From Flavobacterium sp. 1 (GTDB lineage: Bacteria; Bacteroidota; Bacteroidia; Flavobacteriales; Flavobacteriaceae): DNA of 64,000 nucleotides. Where the stretch lies: positions 868,001 through 932,000 of the forward strand of contig NZ_PGER01000001.1 of NCBI RefSeq assembly GCF_002797935.1, in the 5' to 3' direction. How positions within the stretch are numbered: the stretch's first letter is position 1; every line of letters starts with the position of its first letter. Both the position numbers and the translations under genes were made by a program. Of the stretch, positions 28,389 through 37,992 are shown piece after piece. The notes under the pieces are model-generated. The model had not been told where the DNA came from, searched no databases, and saw nothing but the letters and a program-made list of their open reading frames with translations.

Positions 28389-30332
28389 ATGAGATTCAGA
28401 TATATTTTATGCTTTTATCTGTTCAGTTTTTTTGCTTTAAAAGCACAATCGATTGTGGAAAGCCCTGACGGAAAACTTAAAGTATCAGTTTCTTTAAACG
28501 ATGGGAAACCTTTTTATAGTATTGCTTACAATGGAAAACAGTTTTTAGAAAATTCCCCGCTGGGTTTAAAAACGAATGTCGGTGATTTTACATCGGGATT
28601 GGTTTTAGAAGTTAATGTGAATCAAAATAAAATTGATGAAACTTATGAGTTGTCTAATATAAAACAGAGCAAGGTGCATTATACAGCTAACGAGACTGTA
28701 TTTTCTTTTACCAAAGAAGGAAAAAATGCTATTGATGTAATTTTTAGAGTAAGCAATAATAATGCTGCTTTTAAGTATAAAGTGTATCCGCAAAAAGAAG
28801 CCCGTTCCTGTGTAGTGCAGGAAGAAGCTTCTGGTTTTTTATTGCCGGAAGGAACGACAACATTCTTGTGTCCTCAGAGTAAATCAATGGTAGGATATGC
28901 CAGAACAATGCCAAGTTATGAAATTCCCTATACCGTTGATGCTTCAATGGGGAAAAATGGTTCGGGTGACGGATATACTTTCCCCTGTCTTTTTAAGGTA
29001 AATAACAATGGGTGGGTATTGATTTCTGAAACAGGTGTTGACAGCGGTTATTGCGGGAGCAGGCTTATTGGCAATGATAATGGTTTATATACAATAGGAT
29101 TTCCAATGGCAGGTGAAAATAATGGCAATGGAACTGCCGCTCCAGGTATTGCTTTACCAGGAGAAACACCTTGGAGAACAATCACGGTAGGCGAAACATT
29201 GGCTTCAATTGTAGAAACTACTATTCCGTTTGATTTGGTTAAACCAAAATATGAAGCTTCTAAACAATATCAATATACAAAAGGCACCTGGAGCTGGATT
29301 ATGAAAATGGATAACAACACCACTTTTCCAGTGCAAAAACAGTATATCGATTTTAGTAATGCCATGGGATATGAAACCATATTAGTCGATGCGCTTTGGG
29401 ATACACAAATTGGTAAAGATAAAATAGTCGAACTGGCTAAATATGGTGCTGACAAAGGAGTAGGACTTTATTTATGGTACAATTCTAATGGGTATTGGAA
29501 CGATGCTCCCCAAGGTCCCAGAGGAATTATGGACAATACCATTATCCGCCGTAAAGAAATGGCTTGGATGAAAAGCATTGGCGTTAAAGGAATCAAAGTT
29601 GACTTTTTTGGAGGAGACAAACAAGTGACTATGAAGCTGTATGAAGACATTTTAGCAGATGCAAATGATTTTGGCATCATGGTTATTTTTCACGGCTGTA
29701 CGCTGCCTAGAGGCTGGGAGCGAATGTATCCAAATTATGCAGCAAGCGAAGCCGTTTTGGCTAGCGAAAATTTACATTTTGGTCAGGGAAGCTGTGATAA
29801 TGAAGCAGCGAATGCCTCTATACATACTTTTATTCGAAATGTGGTTGGAAGCATGGATTTTGGAGGAAGCGCCTTAAATAAATTTTATAACAGTGACAAT
29901 ACGCCTAATAAAGGTTCAAAACGAATGACTTCGGATGTATTTGCTTTGGCAACAGCCGTATTATTTCAAAGCGGGGTTCAGCATTTTGCTTTGGCACCAA
30001 ACAATTTGACTGATGCTCCGGATTGGGCTATTAACTTTATGAAAGAAGTGCCGACAACTTGGGATGAAGTCCGTTTTTTAGAAGGCTACCCGGGTAAATA
30101 TGTAGTGCTTGCACGCCGAAAAGGTACAAAATGGTATATAGCCGGTGTGAATGCACAAAAAGAAACACTGAAAATTAATTTAAAATTGCCAATGATTACC
30201 GCAGGTACTGAATTAAAACAGTACAGTGATGATATAAAATTAAATGGAAAAGTGAGTACTGTAAAAATTAATAAAAACCAGCTCGTTCAATTGACAATAC
30301 CTTGTAATGGAGGTGTACTGATGGTCAATTAA
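28389..30332 (+). CDS. GH97 family enzyme, retaining alpha-galactosidase type
   Basis: I chose the ATG at 28389, which opens a normal signal peptide (MRFRYILCFYLFSFFALKAQ); earlier in-frame starts at 28359 and 28317 (TTG) only lengthen it. The 647-residue protein has the GH97 N-terminal sandwich (VESPDGKLKVSVSLNDGKPFY), a barrel with KGIKVDFFGGDKQ, and a short C-terminal sheet. Asp405 in VDFFGG and Glu460 in LASEN are 55 residues apart, the same spacing as Asp415 and Glu470 in the retaining alpha-galactosidase of Bacteroides thetaiotaomicron. So it is probably retaining and galactose-specific rather than SusB-like. In this locus it would remove alpha-galactose caps from xylan side chains. Confidence 0.88.
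   Translation: MRFRYILCFYLFSFFALKAQSIVESPDGKLKVSVSLNDGKPFYSIAYNGKQFLENSPLGLKTNVGDFTSGLVLEVNVNQNKIDETYELSNIKQSKVHYTANETVFSFTKEGKNAIDVIFRVSNNNAAFKYKVYPQKEARSCVVQEEASGFLLPEGTTTFLCPQSKSMVGYARTMPSYEIPYTVDASMGKNGSGDGYTFPCLFKVNNNGWVLISETGVDSGYCGSRLIGNDNGLYTIGFPMAGENNGNGTAAPGIALPGETPWRTITVGETLASIVETTIPFDLVKPKYEASKQYQYTKGTWSWIMKMDNNTTFPVQKQYIDFSNAMGYETILVDALWDTQIGKDKIVELAKYGADKGVGLYLWYNSNGYWNDAPQGPRGIMDNTIIRRKEMAWMKSIGVKGIKVDFFGGDKQVTMKLYEDILADANDFGIMVIFHGCTLPRGWERMYPNYAASEAVLASENLHFGQGSCDNEAANASIHTFIRNVVGSMDFGGSALNKFYNSDNTPNKGSKRMTSDVFALATAVLFQSGVQHFALAPNNLTDAPDWAINFMKEVPTTWDEVRFLEGYPGKYVVLARRKGTKWYIAGVNAQKETLKINLKLPMITAGTELKQYSDDIKLNGKVSTVKINKNQLVQLTIPCNGGVLMVN
28444..28457. promoter_or_regulatory. 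Operator-like palindrome inside the GH97 coding start
   Basis: CACAATCGATTGTG is a perfect 14-base palindrome matching the LacI-type motif, located 55 bases into the GH97 gene (signal peptide end). It may be a roadblock or intragenic operator, or chance, since it encodes ordinary residues (AQSIVE). Confidence 0.3.
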
Positions 30333-30365
30333 GAGTCGGTTTTAATTTTACTTAATTAAAATATA

Positions 30366-31718
30366 ATGGGGAATCTAACCTGTGTTTTTAAAATCGAAAT
30401 GGCGTTAATTTTTATAATTAGCACGGTTTCGTTTGCTCAAAATCCGCTTATTAGAAATCAGTTTACAGCCGATCCTTCTGCTAGGGTATTTGGAGATAAA
30501 GTCTATATTTTTCCGTCTCATGATATACTTGCGGCAGAAGGAAAAGGGCGTAAAGATTGGTTTTGTATGGAGGATTATCATGTGTTTTCTTCGGCTGACT
30601 TAACCGATTGGACAGATCACGGAATGATTGTCGAACAAAATAAAGTGCCTTGGGTTAAGCCTAACAGCTATAGTATGTGGGCTCCAGACTGTATCGAAAG
30701 AAACGGTAAGTACTATTTCTATTTTCCGAGTATTTCAAAAGATACGATTAACTACAAGAAAGGCTTTACTATAGGCGTAGCCATTGCCAGCAAACCGGAA
30801 GGACCTTATGTGCCAGAGCCTAATCCGATAAAAGGAATCAGCGGTATTGATCCCAATGTTTTTATTGACAAAGACGGACAAGCCTATTTGTATTGGTCTG
30901 GAGGAAATATTTATGTTGCTAAATTAAAAGAGAACATGATCGAGTTAGATTCTGAGGTAAAAATACTCGAGAATCTGCCTGCGAAAGGACTAAAAGAAGG
31001 GCCGTATGTGTTTGAGAGAAACGGAATTTATTACTTGACTTATCCTCATGTCGAAAACAAAATTGAACGTTTAGAATATGCAACTTCCGATAATCCGTTA
31101 GGGCCGTTTAAGGTGGCGGGTGTTATTATGGATGAATCGACTTCTGGCTGCTGGACAAATCATCATTCGATTATAGAATTTAAAAAGCAATGGTATTTAT
31201 TTTATCATCACAACGATTTATCGCCTCAGTTTGATAAAGCAAGATCAATCAGAGCTGATTATTTGTTTTTCAATCCAGACGGAAGCATTCAGAAAGTCAT
31301 TCCTACATTGAGAGGAGTAGGAAATACCAAAGCGACAGATCAAATTCAAATTGATCGATATTCTGAAATAAGTGACAAAGGAGTTTCGATTTCATTTTTG
31401 GACAGTCAAAATTCTTTTAATGGCTGGAAAACAGTCTTTAATCAATCTGGAGGCTGGATACAGTACAATAATGTTGATTTTGGACAAAAAAAATTAAAAT
31501 CAGTAACTGTAAAAGTTTTTTCTGAAAAAGGCGGCGTTCTGCAAATAGCTTCGAAAGGGAAAAAACAAACCATTATTGCTGAGGTGATTATTCCTAAAGG
31601 CAGTAACTGGATAGAAATAAAATCGCCATTATTGAAAATGGAATCAGGTATTCAAAATTTGATTGTTTCATCAAAAGATGATAATCAGATTGAGATCGAT
31701 TGGATAAAATTTGAATAA
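30366..31718 (+). CDS. GH43 family enzyme with C-terminal CBM6-like module
   Basis: The 450-residue secreted protein has a signal peptide (cut near SFAQ) and a GH43 propeller. Asp36 lies in TADPSARVFGDKVYIFPSHD, Asp162 in GIDPNVFID and Glu211 in KEGPYVFERNGIYYL, the expected catalytic trio. WAPDCIERNGKYYFYFP is a further family block. From about residue 325 a beta-sandwich resembling CBM6 follows (GGWIQYNNVDFGQKKLKSVTVKV). GH43 plus CBM6 is common in arabinoxylan arabinofuranohydrolases. It shares the TADPSA and FPSHD blocks with the cytoplasmic GH43 at 49166 but has the extra module. I infer it removes arabinose from xylan chains. Confidence 0.87.
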   Translation: MGNLTCVFKIEMALIFIISTVSFAQNPLIRNQFTADPSARVFGDKVYIFPSHDILAAEGKGRKDWFCMEDYHVFSSADLTDWTDHGMIVEQNKVPWVKPNSYSMWAPDCIERNGKYYFYFPSISKDTINYKKGFTIGVAIASKPEGPYVPEPNPIKGISGIDPNVFIDKDGQAYLYWSGGNIYVAKLKENMIELDSEVKILENLPAKGLKEGPYVFERNGIYYLTYPHVENKIERLEYATSDNPLGPFKVAGVIMDESTSGCWTNHHSIIEFKKQWYLFYHHNDLSPQFDKARSIRADYLFFNPDGSIQKVIPTLRGVGNTKATDQIQIDRYSEISDKGVSISFLDSQNSFNGWKTVFNQSGGWIQYNNVDFGQKKLKSVTVKVFSEKGGVLQIASKGKKQTIIAEVIIPKGSNWIEIKSPLLKMESGIQNLIVSSKDDNQIEIDWIKFE

Positions 31719-31760
31719 TAAATTATAATAAAATCAATCAATAATAAATAATAGCAAAAA

Positions 31761-33494
31761 ATGAAAAAGATACAGATAGTTTTATTTTCGTCATTAATAA
31801 TGGGTTTGTTCTCCTTTACATACATAGGAGATAAAGATAAGTCCAAAGCAAAAACAGCAAAAAATCCGCCTGTGTTCTCCAAGGTTGTTTATCAGGGAGA
31901 TGATCAGTTGTATAAAAAAAATCCGTTAAAAGCAGGGGAGTTTTATAACCCGGTTCTGCAGGGATGTTATCCGGATCCGGCTATTACGCGAAAAGGAGAC
32001 GATTTCTATATGGTGTGTTCTTCGTTTGCGATGTTTCCCGGAGTGCCTATTTTTCATTCTAAAGATTTAGTGAACTGGACTGACTTAGGCGGGGTTTTAA
32101 ATAATGTTAACGAATTCAATCCGCATGATACTGGTATCAGTCAAGGAGTTTATGCTCCAGGGATTACTTACAATCCGCATAACGATACTTTTTATATGAT
32201 TGTAACAGCATTTTCAGGAGGTCTTGGAAATATTATAGTGAAAACGAAAGACCCGATAAAAGGCTGGGGAAGCCCGATTAAATTAGGTTTTGGAGGAATT
32301 GATCCTTGTATTTTCTTTGATGATAACGGTCAAGGATACATCGTTCACAATGATGCTCCAGATAAAGGGAAAGAACTGTATAACGGTCACCGTGTAATTA
32401 AAGTTTGGGAATATGATGTTGCCACTGATAAAGTTATTCCGGACACTGATAAAATTATTGTTGATGGAGGAGTAGATCTTTCGAAAAAACCTATTTGGAT
32501 TGAAGCGCCTCATTTGTATAAAAAAGATGGCCGTTATTATTTAATGTGTGCCGAAGGTGGTACTGGAGGCAATCATAGTGAAGTTATTTTTGTTAGCGAC
32601 AGCCCAAAAGGACCTTTCAAACCATCATCAAATAATCCAATTCTGACTCAAAGACATTTTCCAAAAGACAGAGCCGACAAAGTTGACTGGGCAGGACATG
32701 CTGATTTGGTATTAGGGCCAGATAATAAGTACTACGGAGTGTTTTTAGGAGTGCGTCCTAATGATAAAGACAGAGTAAATACAGGACGCGAAACCTTTAT
32801 GTTACCTGTAGACTGGTCTGGAATGTTTCCTGTTTTTGAAAACGGATTAGTTCCTATGGAGCCAAAATTGAAAATGCCAAACGGAGCTGAAAACAAGACA
32901 GGCAAGGATGGATTTTTTCCAAATGGTAATTTTACTTTTGAAGAAAATTTCACTTCCAATAAATTAGATTACAGATGGATTGGATTAAGAGGACCTCGTG
33001 AAAATTTTATCTCAGTGACTAAAAAAGGGTTACAGATTAATCCGTTTGCAGTGAATATCAAAGAGGTTAAGCCTACTTCCACACTTTTCTACAGACAGCA
33101 GCACAATAGTTTTTCTTTTGCAGCAACAGTTGATTATAAACCAGCCTCTGAAAAAGATTTGGCAGGTATTACATGTCTGCAAAACGAGCGTTTTAATTAT
33201 GTTTTTGGTCTTACAAAAAAAGGAAATGACACTTATATTTTGTTGGAAAGAACAGAAAAAGGAAAGTCAACTATTATTGCAAGCTCTAAAATAGACATCA
33301 AAAATCCATTGCGTCTGCAGGTAAAAGCAACTGGGGATAGTTATGAATTCAGCTATTCTGTTAATGGTACTGATTTTCAAAATTTAGGAGGAGCAGTCTC
33401 TGGAGATATTCTTTCAACTAATGCGGCTGGAGGATTTACAGGAGCATTGGTAGGATTATATGCAACAGCTGCTAATGATGCTCAGCCTGAGTAA
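31761..33494 (+). CDS. GH43 family beta-xylosidase/arabinofuranosidase with C2 domain
   Basis: The 577-residue protein starts with a signal-like hydrophobic segment (VLFSSLIMGLFSFTYIG) and a Lys/Asp-rich linker. The propeller opens with FYNPVLQGCYPDPAI (Asp72), then MFPGVPIFHSKDLVNW, FGGIDPCIFFDDNG (Asp181) and WIEAPHLYKKDGRYYLM (Glu248). From about residue 390 a concanavalin-like C2 domain follows (FTFEENFTSNKLDYRWIGLRGP). This is the XynB-like layout of exo-acting beta-xylosidases and arabinofuranosidases. It is the third exported GH43 in the locus, and the three differ enough that each probably cleaves a different linkage. A terminator-like hairpin follows. Confidence 0.88.
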   Translation: MKKIQIVLFSSLIMGLFSFTYIGDKDKSKAKTAKNPPVFSKVVYQGDDQLYKKNPLKAGEFYNPVLQGCYPDPAITRKGDDFYMVCSSFAMFPGVPIFHSKDLVNWTDLGGVLNNVNEFNPHDTGISQGVYAPGITYNPHNDTFYMIVTAFSGGLGNIIVKTKDPIKGWGSPIKLGFGGIDPCIFFDDNGQGYIVHNDAPDKGKELYNGHRVIKVWEYDVATDKVIPDTDKIIVDGGVDLSKKPIWIEAPHLYKKDGRYYLMCAEGGTGGNHSEVIFVSDSPKGPFKPSSNNPILTQRHFPKDRADKVDWAGHADLVLGPDNKYYGVFLGVRPNDKDRVNTGRETFMLPVDWSGMFPVFENGLVPMEPKLKMPNGAENKTGKDGFFPNGNFTFEENFTSNKLDYRWIGLRGPRENFISVTKKGLQINPFAVNIKEVKPTSTLFYRQQHNSFSFAATVDYKPASEKDLAGITCLQNERFNYVFGLTKKGNDTYILLERTEKGKSTIIASSKIDIKNPLRLQVKATGDSYEFSYSVNGTDFQNLGGAVSGDILSTNAAGGFTGALVGLYATAANDAQPE

Positions 33495-33532
33495 AGAAAA
33501 ATGAGATAGTTCTAACTTAGTTTTTAAGTTAC

Positions 33533-33567
33533 AGACCCTGAAATAATTTTGCTTTTGGGGTCTTTAC
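33533..33567 (+). terminator. Terminator or attenuator inside the enzyme operon
   Basis: AGACCC (33533-33538) pairs with GGGTCT (33558-33563) with a loop of 19 bases, followed by TT. The long loop and short T run make it weak; it may lower expression of the genes from GH115 onward. Confidence 0.5.
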
Positions 33568-33620
33568 ACTGTAATTATTTGTACTTAATTATCAGTAGCT
33601 GTTTTAAATATTATTAAATT

Positions 33621-36596
33621 ATGATTCAATCCAAAATGAAATTTTATACGCTGTCACTGATACTGCTTGTCACGGTAAATATATTTGGTCAGTCAACTAA
33701 AAAAAGTGCCCAGCAGACACCTTCTGAATATGTTTTACATCAGATGGAAGGGCAGGCTTTTAAAATTGCGGCTAATGGTAAATCAGTTTCAATTTATGCT
33801 GATCCCAATGATTGGAAAGGTGTTATTCGAGCAGCAAAAGATTTAGGAGATGATGTACGAAAAGTAACTGGGACAGCTTCTCCAGTTTTTGAAAGTGCTA
33901 AACCCGAAAAGAATACTATTGTGGTAGGAACAATCGGTAAAAGCAGTATTATTGATAAATTAATTGCTGCTAAAAAAATCGATGTTTCTGCAATAAAAGG
34001 ACAATGGGAATCATTTTTAATTCAGACAGTAGATGGGCAGTTAGTAGTAGCGGGCAGTGATAAAAGGGGAACTATATACGGAATCTATGATATTTCGGAA
34101 AAAATAGGAGTATCTCCTTGGTATTTTTGGGCTGATGTTCCAATTAAAAAGGCAAAGGAACTTTATATAAAACATGGGACATACATTCAAAATTCACCAA
34201 AAGTAAAATACCGCGGAATATTCATAAATGATGAAGAGCCTTCATTTGCACAATGGGCGAGAGGTGCTTACGGCGGAATCAATTCTAAAATGTATGCCAC
34301 TATTTTTGAACTGCTCCTGCGTTTAAAAGCTAATTATTTGTGGCCGGCAATGTGGGGCAAATCGTTTAATGAAGACGACCCTCTTAATCCGGTGATTGCT
34401 GATGAATACGGAATAGTGATGGGAACTTCACATCATGAGCCGATGATGCGTTCACAAAAAGAATATACCGATAGAAAAAAAGAAATTGGTGAATGGAATT
34501 ATGCGTCCAATAAAAGAAACATAGAGCAGTTTTTTTATGAAGGACTGGAACGTAATAAAAATTTTGATAACCTAATCACTGTTGGTATGCGTGGCGAAGG
34601 TGATGTGGCAATGGGCGAAGGTGATGATCTGGAAAATATAAAAACACTGCAGAATGTTATTAAATCACAGAGAGAAATCATTCAAAAAGTATATAATGAT
34701 AAGCCGGAAAATCATCCTCAGGTTTGGGCTATATTTACGGAGGTACAGCGTTATTATGATGCTGGATTAACTGTTCCGGATGATGTAATTCTTTTATTTT
34801 GTGATAATAATTGGGGAAACATACGCCGCACTTATCCAGAGAAAGAAAAGAACAGAAAAGGAGGAGGCGGACTGTATTATCATATTGATATGAACGGGGG
34901 GCCTTGGAACGACCGCTGGATTAACACCACCACCATTCCCAAACTGCAGGAACAGTTTAATTTAGCCTACCAGTCAGGTATTGATAAATTATGGATTGTA
35001 AATGTTGGAGACCTCAAGCCTAGAGAGCTTCCTGTTGATTTTATTATGCGTTTTGCCTGGAATCCAGACGCAATTCCAGCCGATAAAGTACAGAATTATA
35101 CTGTTGATTGGGTCCGCAGAATATTTGGAAATGAGCATGAAGAAGAAATTGCTGACATAGTATCGAAATATACTAAATACAATCTTTGGCGTAAACCAGA
35201 AGCACAGGTTCCTAATATTTTTAGTAGTATTAATTATCACGAGTCGGATAGAGTATTAAAACTATGGAAAGAGGTAGTCGAAAAAGCCGAAAAACTACAA
35301 TCTAAAATACCTGCTGAGGCACAGGATACTTATTATCAGTTAGTATTATATCCAGCAAAAGCTTCGGCTGTAGTGGCTGAAATTTATCTTGCATCCGATA
35401 AAAATATGCTTTATGCCAAGCAGGGCAGAATCACTGCCAATGATTTTTACAAACGTGTTCAAGATCTTTTTGAAGAAGACAAAAAAATGAGTGATTATTA
35501 TAATGATACCATGGCAAATGGGAAGTGGAAAAATATGATGAGCGATGTTCATATGGGGTATAAAATGTGGTCGATGCCTAAAGAAAATAGCCTGCCTGAA
35601 ATAAAACAAGTCACACCTCTCAATGAACCAACTATTGGAGTAGCAATAGAAGGAAATGAATTGTCATGGCCTAACACAGCTGAAAAGGCAGTATTGCCAT
35701 TATTTGACGGACTGACCAAATCAAGCTATTATATTGATGTTTTTAATCGTGGTACAGGAACTTTTGAATTTACTGCCAAAGCTGATAAACCTTGGATTAA
35801 ACTCAGCCAGTCTGAGGGTATTGTTGAAAAAGAAATTCGTATTCAGGTAGAGATAGACAGGAATGCTTTATCGTATGGAACATTTGACGGGAGTATTGAA
35901 ATTAGTCAGGGGACAAAAACAATACTGGTAAAGGTGAGCGCTGTCAATGCACCTTCCCCAAAAATTAATGAGCCTTATTTTGGAAGTTTGACGGGCGAAT
36001 TTGCTATACCTTCAAATAAGTATAATGCAAATATACCGGGCGAGCATGCAAAGTGGACTGTTTTACCTGATTTAGGAAGATCTGATGCCTGTATGGGAAT
36101 TTATCCGGTAACCGCTCCGAGCGCAAATCCTGGATCAGCACCTCGATTAGAATATAAAGTGTTTCTTTCGAAAAAAGGAAAAACCAAAGTCTGTTTGGGA
36201 ATTCTCCCAACGCAGGATATTAATCCAGCGAGGGGATTGAGAATCGCTGCAGCTTTAGACAATCAGACTCCTCAGATTATTGATGCTCGCAAAGGGCTGG
36301 TGGATACTTTCAGCGAATATACGCCATCAAATTTAGCGCATTCAAAAGTATTAAAACCGCTCCCAGCTTTAAATAAGGATATTGAATTTATTGGCAACGG
36401 GAAACTGCGCCGTAATGAAATTTTTGATAATATGAGATGGCTTGATATTGAATTTGAAGCTGAGGAATCAGGGATTCATACATTAAAGATTTTTATGATT
36501 GACCCGGAAATTGTACTTGAGAAAATTATTGTCAATCCTGATAACAAGTATCCAAGTTATTTTGGAGCAGTTCCAATGCAGTATAATGTTAAATAG
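33621..36596 (+). CDS. GH115 xylan alpha-1,2-glucuronidase
   Basis: The 991-residue protein has a signal peptide (cut near NIFGQS) and the full GH115 arrangement. There is an N-terminal alpha/beta domain (TIVVGTIGKSSIIDKL, GSDKRGTIYGIYDISEKIGVSPWYFW) and a TIM barrel starting KYRGIFINDEEPSFAQWA (about residue 197) with LKANYLWPAMWGKSFNEDD and GTSHHEPMMRSQKEY. Helical and beta-sandwich domains follow (NEPYFGSLTGEFAI). This enzyme removes 4-O-methyl-glucuronate or glucuronate from internal and terminal xylose of glucuronoxylan. It is the most diagnostic sign that this locus targets glucuronoarabinoxylan. The start could also be the Met six codons on. Confidence 0.95.
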   Translation: MIQSKMKFYTLSLILLVTVNIFGQSTKKSAQQTPSEYVLHQMEGQAFKIAANGKSVSIYADPNDWKGVIRAAKDLGDDVRKVTGTASPVFESAKPEKNTIVVGTIGKSSIIDKLIAAKKIDVSAIKGQWESFLIQTVDGQLVVAGSDKRGTIYGIYDISEKIGVSPWYFWADVPIKKAKELYIKHGTYIQNSPKVKYRGIFINDEEPSFAQWARGAYGGINSKMYATIFELLLRLKANYLWPAMWGKSFNEDDPLNPVIADEYGIVMGTSHHEPMMRSQKEYTDRKKEIGEWNYASNKRNIEQFFYEGLERNKNFDNLITVGMRGEGDVAMGEGDDLENIKTLQNVIKSQREIIQKVYNDKPENHPQVWAIFTEVQRYYDAGLTVPDDVILLFCDNNWGNIRRTYPEKEKNRKGGGGLYYHIDMNGGPWNDRWINTTTIPKLQEQFNLAYQSGIDKLWIVNVGDLKPRELPVDFIMRFAWNPDAIPADKVQNYTVDWVRRIFGNEHEEEIADIVSKYTKYNLWRKPEAQVPNIFSSINYHESDRVLKLWKEVVEKAEKLQSKIPAEAQDTYYQLVLYPAKASAVVAEIYLASDKNMLYAKQGRITANDFYKRVQDLFEEDKKMSDYYNDTMANGKWKNMMSDVHMGYKMWSMPKENSLPEIKQVTPLNEPTIGVAIEGNELSWPNTAEKAVLPLFDGLTKSSYYIDVFNRGTGTFEFTAKADKPWIKLSQSEGIVEKEIRIQVEIDRNALSYGTFDGSIEISQGTKTILVKVSAVNAPSPKINEPYFGSLTGEFAIPSNKYNANIPGEHAKWTVLPDLGRSDACMGIYPVTAPSANPGSAPRLEYKVFLSKKGKTKVCLGILPTQDINPARGLRIAAALDNQTPQIIDARKGLVDTFSEYTPSNLAHSKVLKPLPALNKDIEFIGNGKLRRNEIFDNMRWLDIEFEAEESGIHTLKIFMIDPEIVLEKIIVNPDNKYPSYFGAVPMQYNVK

Positions 36597-36653
36597 TTGA
36601 TGTGTGTACAAAGGAAAAAATAAAATAGTTTTCAGTATTTTAAAAAATTAAAT

Positions 36654-37895
36654 ATGAAAAAGGAATTTTTAAAAGTGTTATTTTTTTTGAATCTTTTCAT
36701 TTTGGTTTTGGGATGTAAATCAAATCAAATAGCTAGAACAGAGTCAAGTGATAGAGCAATTGCTCAAAATTGGATAGGGACTTGGGCAACGGCTCAGCAG
36801 TTAGTAGAACCTAATAATATGCCTCCTGCTCCCGGCCTTACAGATAATACGCTGAGGCAGATTATCAGGGTTTCAATAGGAGGAGAGAAGCTGAGGTTAC
36901 GTTTTTCAAATATATTCAGTGACCAGTCTACAGTTTTAAAATCTGTGAGTATTGCAAATGTTGCTGATGCTCCGAGTATTGACGCTTCAACTCAAAAGAC
37001 ATTAACCTTCAAAGGAAATGAAGGTATAACAATGAGTCCTCAAGAAGAAGTGTTCTCAGATGCTTTTGATTATAATTTGCAGGCTGGCCAGCTTTTAGCT
37101 ATTACTATTCATTACGGGGCGACTTCACAAAAAACATCCGGGCATCCAGGTTCCCGCACGACTTCTTATATTTTGGAGGGCGATAACTTTAATAATGCCG
37201 CTTTTTCGGGAGCAGTAAAAACAGATCACTGGTATTCAATCATGGGAGTAGATGTGATTGCTCCTAAAAAATCTGCAAGCATTGTCTGTTTAGGAAATTC
37301 CATCACAGATGGACGCAGTTCTGGTACAAACAAGCAGAACAGATGGACTGACATATTATCTGCCCGTTTATTGGCTAATAAAAATACGGAGCATATTGGA
37401 GTTTTGAATTTAGGAATTGGAGGAAATTGTGTTGTCAGAGGGGGATTAGGACCAACGGCATTAAACCGATTTGACAGAGATGTATTATCTCAAGCAGGCA
37501 CAAAATGGTTAATTCTTCTGGAAGGAGTAAATGATATTGGAGGAATTAAAACTGCGGAAGACGCACCTGTTAGAGCACAAGAACTTATTGATGCCTACAA
37601 AGTGATGATAGATAAAGCACATGCAAAGGGAATAAAAGTATACGGCTGTACTATTCTGCCGTTTGAAAAATCATTTTATGACGCACCCTACCGTCAGGAT
37701 GCAAGAGATATTGTAAATGCTTGGATTCGGACTAACAGCGGTTTTGACGCTGTAATCGATTTTGATAAAGCAATGGCTTCAGAGCCTGGTTCTAGAACTA
37801 TTTTGTCCAATATGCATGATGGAGATTTTCTGCATCCGAATGAATTGGGTTATAAAAGAATGGGAGAAACGATAGATTTAGGTTTGTTCAAATAA
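36654..37895 (+). CDS. SGNH/GDSL-type esterase lipoprotein
   Basis: The 413 residues begin with a lipoprotein-like signal (FILVLGCKSN, Cys21). An N-terminal beta part (WIGTWATAQQLVEPNNMPP, NTLRQIIRVSIGGEKLRLRFSN) precedes the SGNH hydrolase. Its block I is CLGNSITDGRSS with Ser216, followed by LGIGGNCV, LEGVNDIGG, and DGDFLHPNELGY giving Asp391 and His394. The GTWATA-type N-terminus is common in secreted GDSL esterases of polysaccharide degraders. In this context it probably deacetylates xylan or side chains. The fold is firm and the substrate inferred. Its leader is 57 bases from GH115. Confidence 0.85.
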   Translation: MKKEFLKVLFFLNLFILVLGCKSNQIARTESSDRAIAQNWIGTWATAQQLVEPNNMPPAPGLTDNTLRQIIRVSIGGEKLRLRFSNIFSDQSTVLKSVSIANVADAPSIDASTQKTLTFKGNEGITMSPQEEVFSDAFDYNLQAGQLLAITIHYGATSQKTSGHPGSRTTSYILEGDNFNNAAFSGAVKTDHWYSIMGVDVIAPKKSASIVCLGNSITDGRSSGTNKQNRWTDILSARLLANKNTEHIGVLNLGIGGNCVVRGGLGPTALNRFDRDVLSQAGTKWLILLEGVNDIGGIKTAEDAPVRAQELIDAYKVMIDKAHAKGIKVYGCTILPFEKSFYDAPYRQDARDIVNAWIRTNSGFDAVIDFDKAMASEPGSRTILSNMHDGDFLHPNELGYKRMGETIDLGLFK

Positions 37896-37992
37896 CACAT
37901 AAGCAGGTTTTTAGAAACTAAAAAAGAATCTCAATGTTAGAAAGGTTTTTTGCATAATTAGAGAAGAAGATTTTAATTAAAAATAATTACTT

